A stretch of 64,000 nucleotides of DNA, taken from the NCBI GenBank assembly GCA_001599595.1, contig BCHH01000004.1, positions 503,905 to 567,904 on the forward strand, given 5' to 3'. How positions within the stretch are numbered: position 1 is the stretch's first letter; every line of letters begins with the position of its first letter. Source of the DNA: Beverwykella pulmonaria (taxonomy: Eukaryota; Ascomycota; Dothideomycetes; Pleosporales; Melanommataceae). The position numbers and the translations under genes were made by a program. Below the pieces are notes generated by a model. It worked only from the letters and a program-made list of their open reading frames with translations. It did no database searches and had not been told where the DNA came from. Positions 1 to 14,090 of the stretch are shown here, piece after piece.

Positions 1-3000
1 ACTTGTTGATTCAAGAATTCAAATTCCACGTACTCTAGAGTCTGCAATCAGGGCTGACCTTGGAACAGTCAGTCAGGTCTCGACTGAGATGTCAAATGCG
101 TTGTCCGCTCTTCCGAAAACTGTATTGCAAAAAGAAGACTGTCTGATCGTAATCAATACAATTTTCGATATTGAAATAAATTGCAGATGTCATCAGCTTC
201 TCGCTGCAGGTACCCGGGTTTTCGGAAGGAGACGCAGAAGCATGTGTTTGATCCACTACAAGCCAACCTTATCCCCCAATCCACACATGTCACCCACGTC
301 ACCCACATCATTCCCATCACTCACGTGTCCCTCGTCAACAGTCGCACAACCAGAACCACAAGCTAAATTCGTTTCCACGGGGCACAATTGCCCCTCCATC
401 CCTCCTCGCCCTCGCTGCTCTCCAATTACTACGCCCCACCCCGCCCTGCCATCTCCCCTCAATTTCCACATCCACCGCCCATTACTCCCTTCCAAACGCC
501 CAATTCACCCTCTCTGCAATATACAGCAGGGGTCTTCATAGCAGTCTTCAACGAGCATCCCCCAATTCTACCCATCCAGGAAATTCCACCTGCAACAGTG
601 CGTCCTCTCATCAAAAAAGAGTTGCAATGGGGCATGGTGGGTGCAGAAGATGATACTGAAGAGGAAGTTACCGAGGCGTCGGTAGACGCACGCGGAGCCC
701 AAAATAAAACTCTTGGGGCGGTCGTTTTTTCCTCGAATGAGAAGGGAGGGGAAGAGGCTGGATGGGGGATGGGCTGAAACGGGGACGGGTACGGAGTAAG
801 GGTGGGAAACGGGAGGGGAAATTGACTGGATTTCTTTCGCATGCAGAAACGTTCAGTTGTGCACAGAAATTTGATATTGGAGTAAGATTCAATATTTGGA
901 CACTTAAGATCCGCGATATTGGTGTAGTAATTGTAGGAGTACCTATAATACTAGCCCAACTACACGTGGCGGCTCTACCCCACTACCCAACGCAGTGGTA
1001 CCTTGGTAAGTAGCAGCGAGTAGCGTTTCGGACCTTCATGCACACCTCTTAGACAGGAAGCGAAGGCCTGCTTCTTTCTTAAAATGCGTTCGCACAAACT
1101 ATCAAGAGATGTGGTTAGAGGGCTGAGACATCGAGCGCCTAGTACCTGTTCCTGCAGCATGCAAGATCAAAGCCATCTTCTGGATTCTCTTCTCTTGCAC
1201 AGTTCCAGTTAGTCTGCTAATAATACTATTGGCTATAGCAGGGACCCATGCGCTGGGCTCAACTCAATTTATTACCGACCCCAAAAAGATGATTGCAAAA
1301 GATGTTAGAACTTGGTTAGATACGATCCTTCATCGCAATATAGATACAACGAATATCAGAATACATGCTGTGTTTCTATCAACACGAAGAGTAACATAGG
1401 TATGCTTGCAAACATTCATTTAGATTAAAAATGACTAATACTGCTTGAATATCTGGATACCTGGTTTCGTCATAGAGTAATGTAGTGTCTGCCCCAGAGT
1501 GAGTGTTCATCGAGTGTTCATGTGTGCCTTTTTCGAGCCTGCTATTGTGTTGGTGGGTCTATACCAGATCAAGGTCGTTGAACAAACAAGGGCTCAAAGT
1601 CTTGTTGACCAAGAGCATATCAAGTATAATAGACCTCCCTCCTTAGCACCTATTCCCTCACCTCTGTTCTTATGTTTGTGAGGGCAGACAGGAGAATGTC
1701 GACATTTTCAAGCCCTTATCGCCTGCTAATTGAAGTTATTATGATGCGCCTGCAATTCCTCTGTACCTTTTCTGGAAGGCCTTGACATCACGCAAGTCAA
1801 TTGGGAGCCGGTAGAAATGTAGGTAGTAGAACGACATACTCATTCTGGTGTTGCTTACCATATCCTTACTCAGCGCCATGATATATCTGAACGACGCACT
1901 CTTCGCGGTGCAAGATCGGCGAATCATTTCATGTCAATGAAGAATCTATTGAGACTGTAACCGAGTACTATGACATCCAACATTCCGTGCAAGAGAAGAA
2001 GCTGAACCACCCTAGAAATGACGGCGTCTAAACCCGGGACCGGAAAGAATACCTTGGAGGAGACATGATGCCCAATATTTTTGCATCGAGTATGCGATAA
2101 AGATCGCCTAGACACTCCACATTCTCTCTTTCAGGCGGGTACAATACGTCTATGGAAACATAAACTTCATTACGCTGATAATAAGCAGTTGTGATTTATA
2201 TAACCCTCTCTTTTCCTTCGGGAGGTATATGCCTTTGGATAACCAGACAAAGAAAACTATCAGAGAACGGACCTGGCTGATTTGGGGGGTGGGGATGATA
2301 GTTGAAGTACGTTGATTAGAATGATAATAGTTCTGCCCTATCTGTGTCATCTCGATAGTGTGTACTCGATTTTCTGACATGGGGCTGGTCTTTGGAAGAT
2401 CAAAAAGTGGATTGGCACAGGCAATTCGATGGCAATCCGGCTATCCAGGAAGGTGTAGATATACAGCCTGTATGTGTGCTGGCAGGCTCGAACGGAAAAT
2501 TCTTTCACATAGCATCCTATCTCTTCAGATACGTGTGTATTCCGCTCGTGGCTCGGCAAGTATAAGAGGTCATTGAAAGACATCTGACACACCCAAGAAC
2601 GAATGAGATATGTGCGGCCGCCTCGGAGAGGACTGCTTGACACCCGCCCATTTGCGATTGGACCAGACCACAGCGTAGTAATCCACGGTGCTCTGAATGG
2701 GTAGCAAAGGACTCGGTATTAGAAAAATCCATCTCGATACTGGGTGAAACTGGACTCGTACGTAGAGGACTTTCCGTTGCCAGATAATCACAGAGTGTTG
2801 CTATTGAGTCTCGAGGCTGGAGGTTCTTCGTTGAGAAATCGAAACTATGAATGAATAGGTTCACATATGAATATCATGCCTGCGTCTGAATCACATTTCG
2901 TAACTTTGCAGCCACCACCTCTCGGACCCCAACAGCGTTTCCGCGTGTCAGTGTCACTGGATCCAAGTTCCACAGCGGTCAGCAAAGGCGAAGGCATTTC

Positions 3001-6000
3001 TATCAGATACAGTAGGTTTTAGTGGGGCGTAGTTGATCCTTTTGCTTTCTACCTAAATCTACTTCACATCGATATCACTGCCATTCCCCTCAATTGTGGG
3101 AACATGCGGTGGCAAGCCCCACTGAGTGTAATAGTAATTGCACGGCGTTCCTATTCGTAAGTCTGTGATTCTGACCATGACTGCGGATGGTGTCACAGTC
3201 TCAAACTACTCGTATCCACTAAGAATCGAGTCATATATGGATGTACGCTCATTGGGATCAACACAGGCCGTGACCCAATGTCTATCCCCAGTATTGTATG
3301 GCAACACAAAAATTTTGCTATCCGGGTGAAAGATCCTTGAAAATGACTTTGACCAGTCTCTATTGCTCACCATTGCTTGGAAGCCCGATAAATGCTTGCA
3401 AGCATGGTTTCAAGACTTTCCAATAGCAATGACCTCCAGAATAGGGAAGTAGCGAATCGCATACCGGATGAGCCATGTAATAGTGATCACATCGACGACA
3501 TTCCGGTTCTGAGCGACGATGGAACGAATACCTGAGGACCTTATCTTTCCAAGAAGTTTACTTCATGTTCACAGTTCCGTCAGAATCTACAGGCGTTGGT
3601 CCATGTTTTAAACAGCAACATCCAGGCATCTAGTAAAACCCGCGGCAAAACGAACAGAATCGAAAACCACGTCTGTGGGCATCCCTTCCCCACTAAGATA
3701 CAGGGCTCCAGTGTCACGAAGTACCCATCCAGCTAAGCCTCCCGAATATGCACGCCTCCTAAACCAGCTTACCAAATTTGCTTTTTCTATGTACGCCTAC
3801 GCACGCCGTGGCGCTGAAAACGGGAATTTGAGGGCTGTGAAAGACGAGCCCGTACCTGCATGACGCAAGATCGGATAGAACGCCGACGATAACGCAGTGC
3901 AATCTGATCTGCTGGTGCTGAAGTAGGGCCTTGAGTCAGAGAGCCCATGTCGTTGTGAAGCCGGGGGGAAATGGAGGATGGAACGAAGGTGGGCTGCAGG
4001 TGGGCGAAAAGGGAAGCGAAGTTGTGAGAGATGTATACTTTTTTCATGGCGGCCATGACACAGCCGCGAAGCGCGAGTGTAAATCGTTAGCTGAACGTTC
4101 CTAAGGCGGGCAGAGTGCTTCCTCGATTTGTCATATGGAGCTTGAGTCAGTAAACATGGACCTGGGGAGGTTATACGGTCGCCTAGACACGTGTGCTCTA
4201 GGACATACCTGACAGCCTTGAAACGGGCGTACAGACGGGGAACACTCTCTCTTGGGTGCAAGTCCTGAGACTTGCTGCAGTCTCGTGTGCTGCGCGAAGA
4301 ACGAAGTTTTCTCCATGCAGAAGCTGCAGCTGCGCTGGCAGTTCACTTCGGCAGTGTGGTCATATGCCGGCTCTGCTAGGTCATATTAGAATTGGCGACT
4401 CCCCTATTCAGCTTCGAGACTCATGGTGTTGATTCGCACGAGCAGGGCAAGTGCAGTAGTCGCGGTGATCGTGGAGAGCCCCCATAGGACGGTATACAAT
4501 CACCACATATTATCGAAGTGGCTGAGGCTTGGTCAGCGTGGGCAAGTGCGAGCGAGGAGGAATATTGGAGGAGCTAAACAAGAGTCGCAATCTGCAGGAG
4601 AAGTTGAAAACAGTCTCGTGAGGGGCTGACCTTGGCACGCGGGGAAGGGGGGGGGGCTTTTTGTATTAATGTACGTTCTATGTTTCATTCATGCGCCCTG
4701 CAGCAGCATTTGTTATATCGTGTGTGGCATATGCAAAGTTTGGTAGAACTAGGTGTGTGGTTAGCAGGTCTTTGGCAGCCTCAGCCTTTAGCAGTTGCGA
4801 TATTGTCAGAGCAGGACATGATGTAATCATGGTTTGGCTCAGTGAAAGTATCTCGCGATTGTGCTTATCGTTATCGATGGGAAGGATAGATAGGGTGGAA
4901 GGATTTGGACTGGTGAGCAACGTTCAAAGAGACTAGGAGCTTCGTTGACGGCGAAACGTTATTGAAGCGTGAATGAATCCGTGAAACTCCGGATCTTACC
5001 AGGCTGAGCCTCGGAGTCTTGTTTGAAGAGGTGGGTACTCTATAATTGCTTTGTGGTCACTCACGACCGAGAAGAAGTTGCCCGCTACCCATTCCTCCAC
5101 TCCATGGTGACCTGGGTAGGTGCACGGGTATCTACGTTGGTCAATCCATTCCCCCATCAATCGTGAAAGTGTTGTGGATTCACCCTCGTCCTGTCGCGAT
5201 CATGTCGCGCATCAAAGACTCATGTCCTTTGGGCCCGACGAAGGACGAGTCAACATCCCACCCCCAACCCGTGTCGTTCACGGCCGTGACAGCCGTTTTC
5301 TGACAAGGGGCGGTGTGTGCACACCCTGGCGGCTGTCTCCGCGACTGGGTATGGCCACGACCGAGGTGAAGAACGTGAAAAAAGGAAGGCACGTGTGTCT
5401 CTTATCGATTGTCATGGATTGTGCCCAACTTCCTCGAGTCAGGAGGGATGGACAGTGGCGTTGCTGAAGGATCAGGGTACCTGTTAGGCGGAAGTCGAAG
5501 GCAAGCTCCCCGCAACCGGGTGTTTGAAATTTCTTTGCTAGAGACAACGCCGAATTTCGAGAACGTACGACGGATAACCGAGCTAGGAATATTTGGTAGT
5601 GAATGAGACGGACCGAAGAAAAGATGGGGTTGTCGTGACTTGTGGAGATGGAAGGGTGCGCTTAAAGACACAGAAATGTGAAAAAGAGAGATGCAGACTT
5701 GTGCGTCGCTGGAATTTATTACCGGGATAAGTCGAGGTGGGTTTGTGAATCTGTGATCATGGAAGATGCGTTCTTACGTCGGACGGTTGGACGGGACGCG
5801 GCACCGCTGACGCTGACGCGAGGCTGACGATGACTGATGACCGCAGAGCGAAGATCTGCAACGTCAGACGACGCGTTGAGGAAGGAGTTATCAAAAGAGT
5901 CGATCAGCCAGAATTGTGAGCGAATGGAAAGAATGGAAAGAATGGAAGGGGTTAGTGGTCTGATCAAACTACTGGAACCGAACTTCTCTAGGCCGTTGTT

Positions 6001-9000
6001 GAATCCGAGCACAAGGTTTGAGGTCGGGAGCTATGAGAGATCAAATTTCGCCGAACCAACAAACTTTGACGGCTACAAACCACCAATTTAGCGTGGGGTC
6101 TAGGGCATGAGGCGAATATCATCAGCCAGGCGCGCATCTTCTGATACTCGACCTAGAAGCATAACGTGAAGATGGAGTGTCGAGTGGGTGATGTGGAATG
6201 TTGGAGGCACGTGCAAGGATTTCGAGGGTGGCACGACAGCGTCATGTGACAAGCAAAGGCATGCGATGAGTGAAAACATCAGTGCTTCGCTACGCTTCCA
6301 TCAGCACGACGCTTGAATGGAAACGAAAGGCCGTAATTTCGCACCGTCGCGCGCCGCATCCCTTGTTGCGGCTGAGCCCTCCGTGGAGGTTGTCGAAGTG
6401 AAAATCGGAACGATGATAATCTGATATGCATTGTTCCAGTTAGACCGATGATGTGCTTTCTCCGCATATTGCAACTATGAATCCTTGCGTGGATGATGAA
6501 GAAAAGCAATTCATCATGAGTGTTTCAAAGCAATCCATGGGAAGATCTGGACCCCAATGTGGAGTTAGTGTGTGCGGCATGCCGCGGGAGCTACGGGGGT
6601 GTCCCCTCTTCGGGTGTGGGCAGCAACATCGATCGACAACGAGACCACCATCTTCGTATTGTGAGCTGTGAGGAGGGACGGCGTGCACTACGACTTCTGA
6701 ACCATTGGAGAAAGAGATCCAAAAAGAGAGGGATAACCCTGTACAAAGGCTATAAAGGGGAAGTGCGGATTGTGGTCTTCTTCGTTGAACATCAGGTCAG
6801 GCACATGTTGCCTTTCGTCCAGCCGCAGGCGGCGCACTATAGTGTATGCTGCTATCCCGGTATGCTCGTCGCGAGTGCCCGCCTCTTCCATTCTTTGTTT
6901 CTATAAGTGACAAAAACGAGGAGAGTGAGATAGATGAGGGAAGCAAAGCGGTCGGTACGGTCGGACTCTGTGCAGTGTGTCCGTGTCTCGCCCTGCCCGA
7001 TGGCGAGAACAAGAGCCGGGTTCTCGAAGGAAGAAAGCAAAGACCTGTTTGGCTGTGAAAATTTGCCCTCCATCACATGTGCTATTGCACTTCTGCGGCG
7101 CCAAATGGATCCTGTTGTGGGTCTGGTCTTGAGCTATTCAGTAATCTGTTGAATCAAATTGGAGACACGGGAGGTAGATGCTTGTGAATCACATCTCCAC
7201 AACAACGAATGGTTGCCAATGGTCCATCGATCTGGTTATAACTCTCGCTTCTTACCCGCACTGTGGCATAAAGCTAAATAAGTGTCGTGTGGGCCGCCTG
7301 CAGAGCTACGGCTTCCCATCCGAGAGGCGAGAGGAGTGCATTTGCATTGGCCAGGCCCACTGTATGCATCCTCACCGTGTGGATGGAAGCGCGATCCGGA
7401 GATTAACATCGCGGGACGACGAAGACCTGTGGGAACTTCGGGCAGCCGCATCGCCAGCGGGAAGTAGCGTGGCGATGAGTGAGGAAAACTCGTACACACT
7501 CAAGCCTGATTCCACTCTACTGGCGTCGAGGCGGGAGGAGAGTGTGGCAGTGACGCCGCGGTCGGGGGGGATCAGGCCCGCGCAGTGGGCTGTTTTGTGG
7601 TTGGCGTTCATATCGATGTTGTCGTCTCTCGTTGCACAGCATACGGGACCTGACATGAGTAACAATAGTGACAACAGTAGTGTGTCACCATGGAGCGTCA
7701 TACACGGCAACAAGTTCACTGGTATTGTCCAATAGTGCAGTGGAATGCTGAGGAGTCGATATCCCGAGCAAGCGGGTTGGTGTAGGAAACATGGCCAACA
7801 TATCGACTGGGCTGCAATTGGTTGATGCATGAACGAGGGGGCTGTCCCGAGAACTCGACGTTCCCTCGACGCTTGTGAGACTGTGGCGGGCAATTGTATT
7901 TTCTTTTCTGATGCGGGGCGATGCGGGCGTATTAGATGGCCTCTGCGTATCGACAAGCGTCGAGGGTATATTTGCTTTGGTATTGAGCCGTTTACATGGA
8001 CATGGCGATGTTTGTTTACTGTCCACCGTTAGAGGTAGGAGGCAGCGCGCTGGATGCAAAAAGCACGGTACCAAGACGTCTGCCGATAGCAGAATTGGTC
8101 TTCTATTCCATAACCTCGAAAAGGAACTCGATATTTGATACTCATATGCACAAATTGGGGAGTTCAGGCCAAGGTGGGCTCGGACCGTCTGACTGCAGCG
8201 AGCAAACCGAGGAAGGGCCCTTCCCCCCAGCTGGTTGGCATCCTAAGGATCTGAGCGCAGAGCCAACACGTCGGTGTCCCAGACGACGAGACACTCACGC
8301 CAGCACTGGCTGAGGATGAAGTGGGAATTGCGCTCCTAGGAGAGTGACGGGGTGGCGGACGCCTTGAAACGCTGGGCGGAGGCTTGACGAGCAGAGTTCT
8401 TTTTGTGATATCTCTCCCCAGCCTCAGGCCTCGCAGGGAACGGGTCAGCAGCGTTCTTGCCATGCTCGCTCAAGGAGAAATTGGAGTGCCCACTCCAGCT
8501 AGCCTTCGGACTTTCTTAGAGAAATGCCTAGCACGCAGCCAATGGGTACGGGGGGATGAATACCTCGCATCTTGGCACGGCAGTGATTGGACGCCCCAAC
8601 GTCGACGGGCGGGGATCACTTCCGCTCGGAAGAGGTCTCAATCCAGACCATGTGGGGGTAGATGCTGACAGGGGAGAGCTCTCGTGTGTCGGCCAAGGGC
8701 CGTGCTGGAAGCCCTGGAAGGGGGACACGAGCCCGCCGTCGCGCCGCTCTGGGTTCGCGTCTGCGTATGCGACGTCTGCGGGGCGCATGCAGGCGGCCGC
8801 GTCAAGGACCGCGGCGTGCATCGAAGAAAGCAGCGCGGTGTTGACGTGTTTGGATCCAGTTGCTGCAACGCTGAGTCTCCAGGCCAATGCCCACTGGCCA
8901 TCTGTTGCTCAGCAAAGAGCAGAGCCCCCATAACGGCGCCAACCGCATCCTGCAGGGTAAACATTGGCCGGGTGAATTGGGGAGCAGATCAGCGTTATTG

Positions 9001-9250
9001 TCAGTTCACGCAGCCGGGGGCGCTCGCGAGCCCGCCCTCGCAGCTCGCGTGTTCCCAGTTGGGCGTCGCGCGAGGCGTCGAGCCCAGAAAGCCCCCAGCA
9101 GCGCGCCGTGCGCGTCTCTCTGCAGTCCAAGCGTCAAGCCCCCGTGCCCTGCATGGAAGCCCTGGCAAGCCATAGGGTCTCCGTTTTGGCCCACGGGCCG
9201 TTGTCGTTCATGGTACGATGGCAAGCTACGCGAGTGCGTGCATAGCTATG
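1..9250. other. Gene-poor stretch, no supported gene
   Basis: I see no reading frame here with recognisable domains, convincing splice structure or sustained coding character on either strand. Open frames are short and overlap on both strands. The longest, 7178-7735 (+), resembles nothing I know. Small-scale features are a short tandem run of GAATGGAAA units near 5921-5950 and a G-rich run near 4645. It could hold degenerate accessory genes or long regulatory DNA. Confidence 0.4.
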
Positions 9251-10285
9251 TATTGCCGTGTCAGTTCCTCTCTTTGCTTGCCCTCCGCGTGCTGGACTTC
9301 CCTCCCGAGACCTCAACACCACGGCCGACATCCTCGACATCTTTGTCGTGACATTCACTATTGCCCCTGCCCTCGCGCTGCACGCACGCTTTCACGGTCG
9401 TGCCTCCCTCTCTCGCTTGCACTGCCGACTCGAAACGAAGAGACCGTTGGAGCCCCCCTCGACCCTACCCTTGCAGCCCCCTCAACTCCCAGGTCCCTCC
9501 TTTGGTATCGCGATAGAAAGAAAAGCCGCTGGCAGCCCCTCCTTAGTATTTGGCATTTGGCCACAGCGCCCATCCATGAACATTGGCCCACTGCCCGTTC
9601 TCTGCCTGAGCACCCTCTTTTCTGCTGCGTCGTCTGCACACTAGAAACCATCCCCGTTACAGGCCTTTCCAGGTGCAACCGGCATCGCTCGAGTCCCGCG
9701 CCTGTTTCAAAGACCGCCTCACAACCGTTTTCCCATTCGTCATTCTGCTACAGTGGACAGGGTTCCCGACGAAGCAAACTTTGCCCTACCACCACACTGC
9801 ATCACTCTGCTGCACCAATTCTTCACCAATTCGCGGGACGAACCGCACACCCAATTGGCCGCTGAGACACGTTGCAGCCTCGAGTCGATTGACAATTCAC
9901 GGGTATGTGCCTTCCGTTTCCTGACCGCTCCGTCGTTACATTCTTTGCGCCCTCCCATTCTTGCCACACCATTCATTCCACTCCTCCATCACCGCAACAT
10001 GTACACAACCGAGCACTGACACCACGCAGTCCAACAATTACAGCAACAATCGATAAAAGCTTGGACACCATCAATATCTCTGGTGTCGATCGTGAAAAAC
10101 TTTGCGCTGCACTGTAGGACGTACCACCGGAACCAGGTGCCGTGACCAACCGCACGAGCTGCCCAATTAACTCAATGACATCGTGGCGCACCACACAAGC
10201 TACATTGTACAAGTAACTCGCGACGCTCCGAGATTCCCCTCAGGACCAACTTACCCTGCTGCGTCGCTGCTTTTTGAGGCCCAGG
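9251..10285 (+). promoter_or_regulatory. Probable promoter and 5' leader of the RasGEF gene
   Basis: This kilobase is C/T-rich on the + strand, with repeated CCTCCCTCTC-like and TTCC tracts, and leads directly into the RasGEF start. Long pyrimidine-rich leaders are common upstream of signalling genes in filamentous fungi. The transcription start is not visible, and a leader intron cannot be excluded. Confidence 0.3.
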
Positions 10286-13200
10286 ATGAACGATTTCATG
10301 TCGGAAAGGGAAGAGGTGGACAAACGTGCGAGCGCGTTGGTGGCCCCGTTGAACATTCAGAAATCGCCCAAGAGATCGCGGAGTAGGGAACCGAGCCACA
10401 TCCGCCAGTCGTCGTCGAGAACCATTTCCTCCAAGTCACTTTCACATTCACAAATATCTCCACCATTAACGCCCCGGACGTCCAGGGAAGGACTACTCCA
10501 GCAGCAGCCTGCGCAACCAGTCTTCCACAACTATCTGCGTGCATTTTATCATTTTCATCCTACCTCAACCGTCTCATCGTCGACCGATGAGTCCTCGATC
10601 ACCGTCCCTATCAACCAAGGCGACGTGATTCTGGTGCACTCGGTGCATCCCAACGGCTGGGCAGATGGTACTCTCCTGGCGTCTGGAGCCCGCGGCTGGC
10701 TACCCACCAATTACTGCGAGGCTTACGACCATACCAGCATTCGAAATCTGTTGAACGCGCTGACGCATCTGTGGGACCTTGTTCGCGACGGCGAAAACGG
10801 TAATCTGTTCGTCTTCACGAAGCAGGATTATGTAAGGGGCATGATCGCAGGGGTGCGATTTTTCTTGGTAGGTCTTCCTAGCGCACAAGGTGGCGTCACA
10901 AGGACGCGCAGAACAGCAACTGACCCAGCCCTAGGAAAGGACACAATGCCTCACAAGGGATTCTCCCCTTGTTCTCGCGCATGTCGGTTTGCGGCGAATG
11001 CGCAAAGGTTTGCTAGGCGACCTTTCATCCCTCGTAAAGTCCGCTAAGAAGTTGCAGGAGACTCTGCAATCCAATGAGTCTCCCGTACCGGTATTTGAGC
11101 AGCTGGACGAGCTCGTGCTTAAGTCATTTAAGCTTGTAACCAGAGCAGTCCGCTTCCTGGATATATGGGCACAGGACGCCGTGTCCCTCTCATTTGACCT
11201 GAGCGATGCGAGCAACAATAGACCTCTAACCCCACCATCTGACGCTGTTGATCCCGCTGTTGATCCCGCTGTACAGCCATCAGCAACAGCGAATCAAAAC
11301 GGCGAAGAAATCGCCTCAGCGAATGGAGATGCTTCTCCGGTAGCACAAACCAGCGCAACTGCAACACCAGAGGAATTAGACAGTGTGACAACTCATCCAC
11401 CACGTAGTCTCCGTCTATCTGTTGCTTTCTCGATTCCCTCCGAGTCGGACGCTCTCCAATCACCGCTTCTCCCTTCGCAGCCTCAAGGCCACGCAAAGCG
11501 ATTGTCCATTACGCACCGCCTGTCGTACACTGGAAAGTCGCAGGGCCTGCGAAAACAGAACTTGGCGTCCGAACGGCTGAACGCTGCACAAGACTCGTTC
11601 CTAGGTTTCATCGGCTCTTTTATTGGTTTGCACCTGCAGTCGCGCTCTTCTGAGGAGCTCACCCTTACTACTCAACAATCGGTCGTTGCTTGTCGACAGC
11701 TCCTCGCTGTCGTCGAGGAAGTATGGGAACGCGACTCACGACGATCCGAGCAGCTGGAGCAAGCCAGGGACATGATGTACGCGCGACTGACCGAACTTGT
11801 CCAAGCGACAAAGGACATGTTCAGCGCTTCCGATGCGAGTCTCGGTGATGACGTGGTCATGCCGGAATCGGGCAAACAACTTGTCGCCGCTGCCACGAGT
11901 TGTGTTCGCTCTGCTGGTGACTGCGTCACGAGGGCTAGGCTCGTCATCGAACGGATAGGCGACTTCGAATTTGAAAACGTCGGCCTCGGGCTCTCAGAGA
12001 CCATTTTTGAACAGATGGGCCAAACCGCTGAGCAAGAGGGTGAATGCATCGCGCAACCAGCACAGCAAGACCCGACCATCGAGACGGAGAAGCCGCTTCC
12101 TGCACCACCATCCGCTACCCGCCAACTACCACCACCTTTGCTCATCTCCGAATCGAAACCTCTGCCCGAGATTCCTGAATCATCACCGCTGCCAAACAGC
12201 AGGGTGAGCCTGCAACAACCGGCCGTTCTCACCATTGTAGAGAGTCCAACTGCAATCTCCTTCCGGTCGTCCAGATCCTCACTTCCACCACTCAATCAAC
12301 TCCCGACGCCCCATCTTCCCCAACCCAGCCCATCGGAGTATTCGCAGAGCCCTGCAAGTGCGACGCAACGCTTCTTCTCCAAATCCACCCGAGCCGATAG
12401 TGTCAATGCATCTGTTGCAGACTCGAATAGCACCTTCCAGTACAGCATGCAAGGCGACACCGGTAGCATCATCTCTCAAGCTTCAACACGTGCTACTACT
12501 CCGGATCATTCACCGGCCAAGAAGCAAAGCTCCCAAACACTGGTCAGCAGTTTTGGTAGCTCATCCGAGCTTCGCTCTGTGGCGAGTGAAGATGCTGCTG
12601 CTGCTGCCGCCGAGGAGCACTTGCTTGAAACCACATATGCCCATGAGCTTGTTTACAACAAGGATGGCCAGATTTCTGGAGGCTCGCTTCCTGCTCTGGT
12701 CGAACAACTCACAACACACGAGGCAACTCCAGACGCCGTGTTCGTTACTGCCTTCTACTTGACCTTTCGGCTGTTCTCGACCCCGGTGGAACTTGCGCAG
12801 TGCCTTATTGATCGCTTCGACTACATTGGTGACAGCCAGTCCATCGGAGTGCCTGTTCGGTTACGTATTTACAACGTCTTTAAGGGCTGGCTCGAAAGCC
12901 ACTGGGTAGGAGAGAGCGACTCGGCCGCGCTTGGCATCATCCTCACCTTTGCCACTGGGAAGCTAAGGACGGCCCTGCCTGCAGCCGGAAAACGCCTGGC
13001 GGAACTAACATCCAAGGTCACCGAGATTCGTGCTGGAGCTCTTGTGCCACGCCTAGTATCATCGCTCGGAAAGACCGGAATCTCCAATACTATTTTCACG
13101 GCGGCCGATACCAACGTCCCGAACCCTATCATTTCGAAGAGTCAGCTCAATGCACTAAAAGGATGCAAGGAAGGGAAAGCACAGTGCAGCATCCTCGACT

Positions 13201-14090
13201 TCGACCCTCTGGAAATGGCCCGACAATTTACCATCATCGAGTCCAAGCTTTATTGCTCCATCCAGCCAGAAGAACTGTTAGCATTGGAGTGGACCAAGAA
13301 GAACGGCTCAAAAGCGGCCAATGTTCGGGCCATGTCCACTCTATCAAACGATCTGGCCAACTTGGTCGCGGATACGATCTTGCACTTGGAGGATGCAAAG
13401 AAGCGGGCTGTCATCATCAAGCAGTGGGTCAAGATCGCCGTTAGGTGCCTTGAACTGAACAACTACGACTCGCTCATGGCCATTATTTGCTCCTTGAACT
13501 CCTCCATGGTATTGCGGCTGAAGCGGACATGGGAACTCGTCTCCGCCAAAACGAAGGCCCGCCTCGAGGAGCTGAAGATCATTACGGATGTCGGTCGCAA
13601 CTATGCCGTTCTTCGCCAACGTCTGCAAAATCATGTGGCGCCCTGCATTCCCTTTGTTGGCATCTACCTTACCGATCTCACCTTTGTAGACGTCGGCAAC
13701 GGTACCACACGTCAGCTTCCAGGGGAGTCTGGCCGCGATAGCGTGTCTGTCATCAACTTTGACAAGCACATGAAGACTGCCAAGATCATTGGCCAGCTTC
13801 AATCATTCCAGGTGCCATACCGCCTTGCGGCCGTTCCCGAGATGCAAGAATGGATGGAGTCGCAAATTCAGCGTGTGCGGGCCAGCGATCAGTCTAATGT
13901 GCAAAGCTACTACCGCCGTTCTCTTCTTCTCGAGCCTCGAGAGGCACCCCAAGTCGTCAGGGCCTCACCACCTCTCGTCGACAGCAGCGCCCAAAGCATA
14001 TACTCGGCGGACAGCCGTACTAACTCGAAAGACAAGTTCGAGTTTCTTGGCTTCCAGTTCTCTTCAGTTAACTCGTCTAAAGATCGATAG
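10286..14090 (+). CDS. Ras guanine-nucleotide exchange factor, Cdc25 type (SH3-RasGEFN-RasGEF)
   Basis: Two exons, 10286-10867 and 10935-14090, with a 67-nt phase-0 intron (GTAGGT...CCTAG), give about 1245 aa. The protein would load GTP onto Ras at the plasma membrane and so feed the cAMP/PKA and morphogenesis pathways (known for Cdc25). In order: a Ser/Pro-rich N-terminus; an SH3 domain near residues 80-145 (ALYDF-like RAFYHF, GWLPTNYCE end); a long Ser/Thr/Pro-rich linker; a RasGEF_N domain around 750-880 beginning near HELVYNKDG; and the catalytic RasGEF domain around 945-1185 (FDPLEMARQFTIIESKLY, then NYDSLMAIICSLNSS). The intron is fixed by family continuity across the join (GVRFFL then ERTQCLTRDSPLV). 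ATG 10286 is the first in-frame methionine after a stop-free stretch; a second lies at 10298. It is somewhat shorter than yeast Cdc25. Identification is firm; the exact start is less so. Confidence 0.93.

Noticed and set aside
459..842. 127-codon frame (-) rich in Pro/Ser
   Set aside because: Composition reflects C-rich DNA and overlaps frames on the other strand.
1739..2864. Chain of minus-strand frames considered as a HET-domain gene
   Set aside because: No HET motif could be read and frames do not join by plausible introns.
7178..7735. 185-codon open frame (+)
   Set aside because: No recognisable domain, low-complexity and both strands are open here; no splice or promoter support.
8138..9358. 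Many overlapping open frames on both strands
   Set aside because: GC-rich DNA gives long open frames by chance; none shows a domain or consistent codon pattern.
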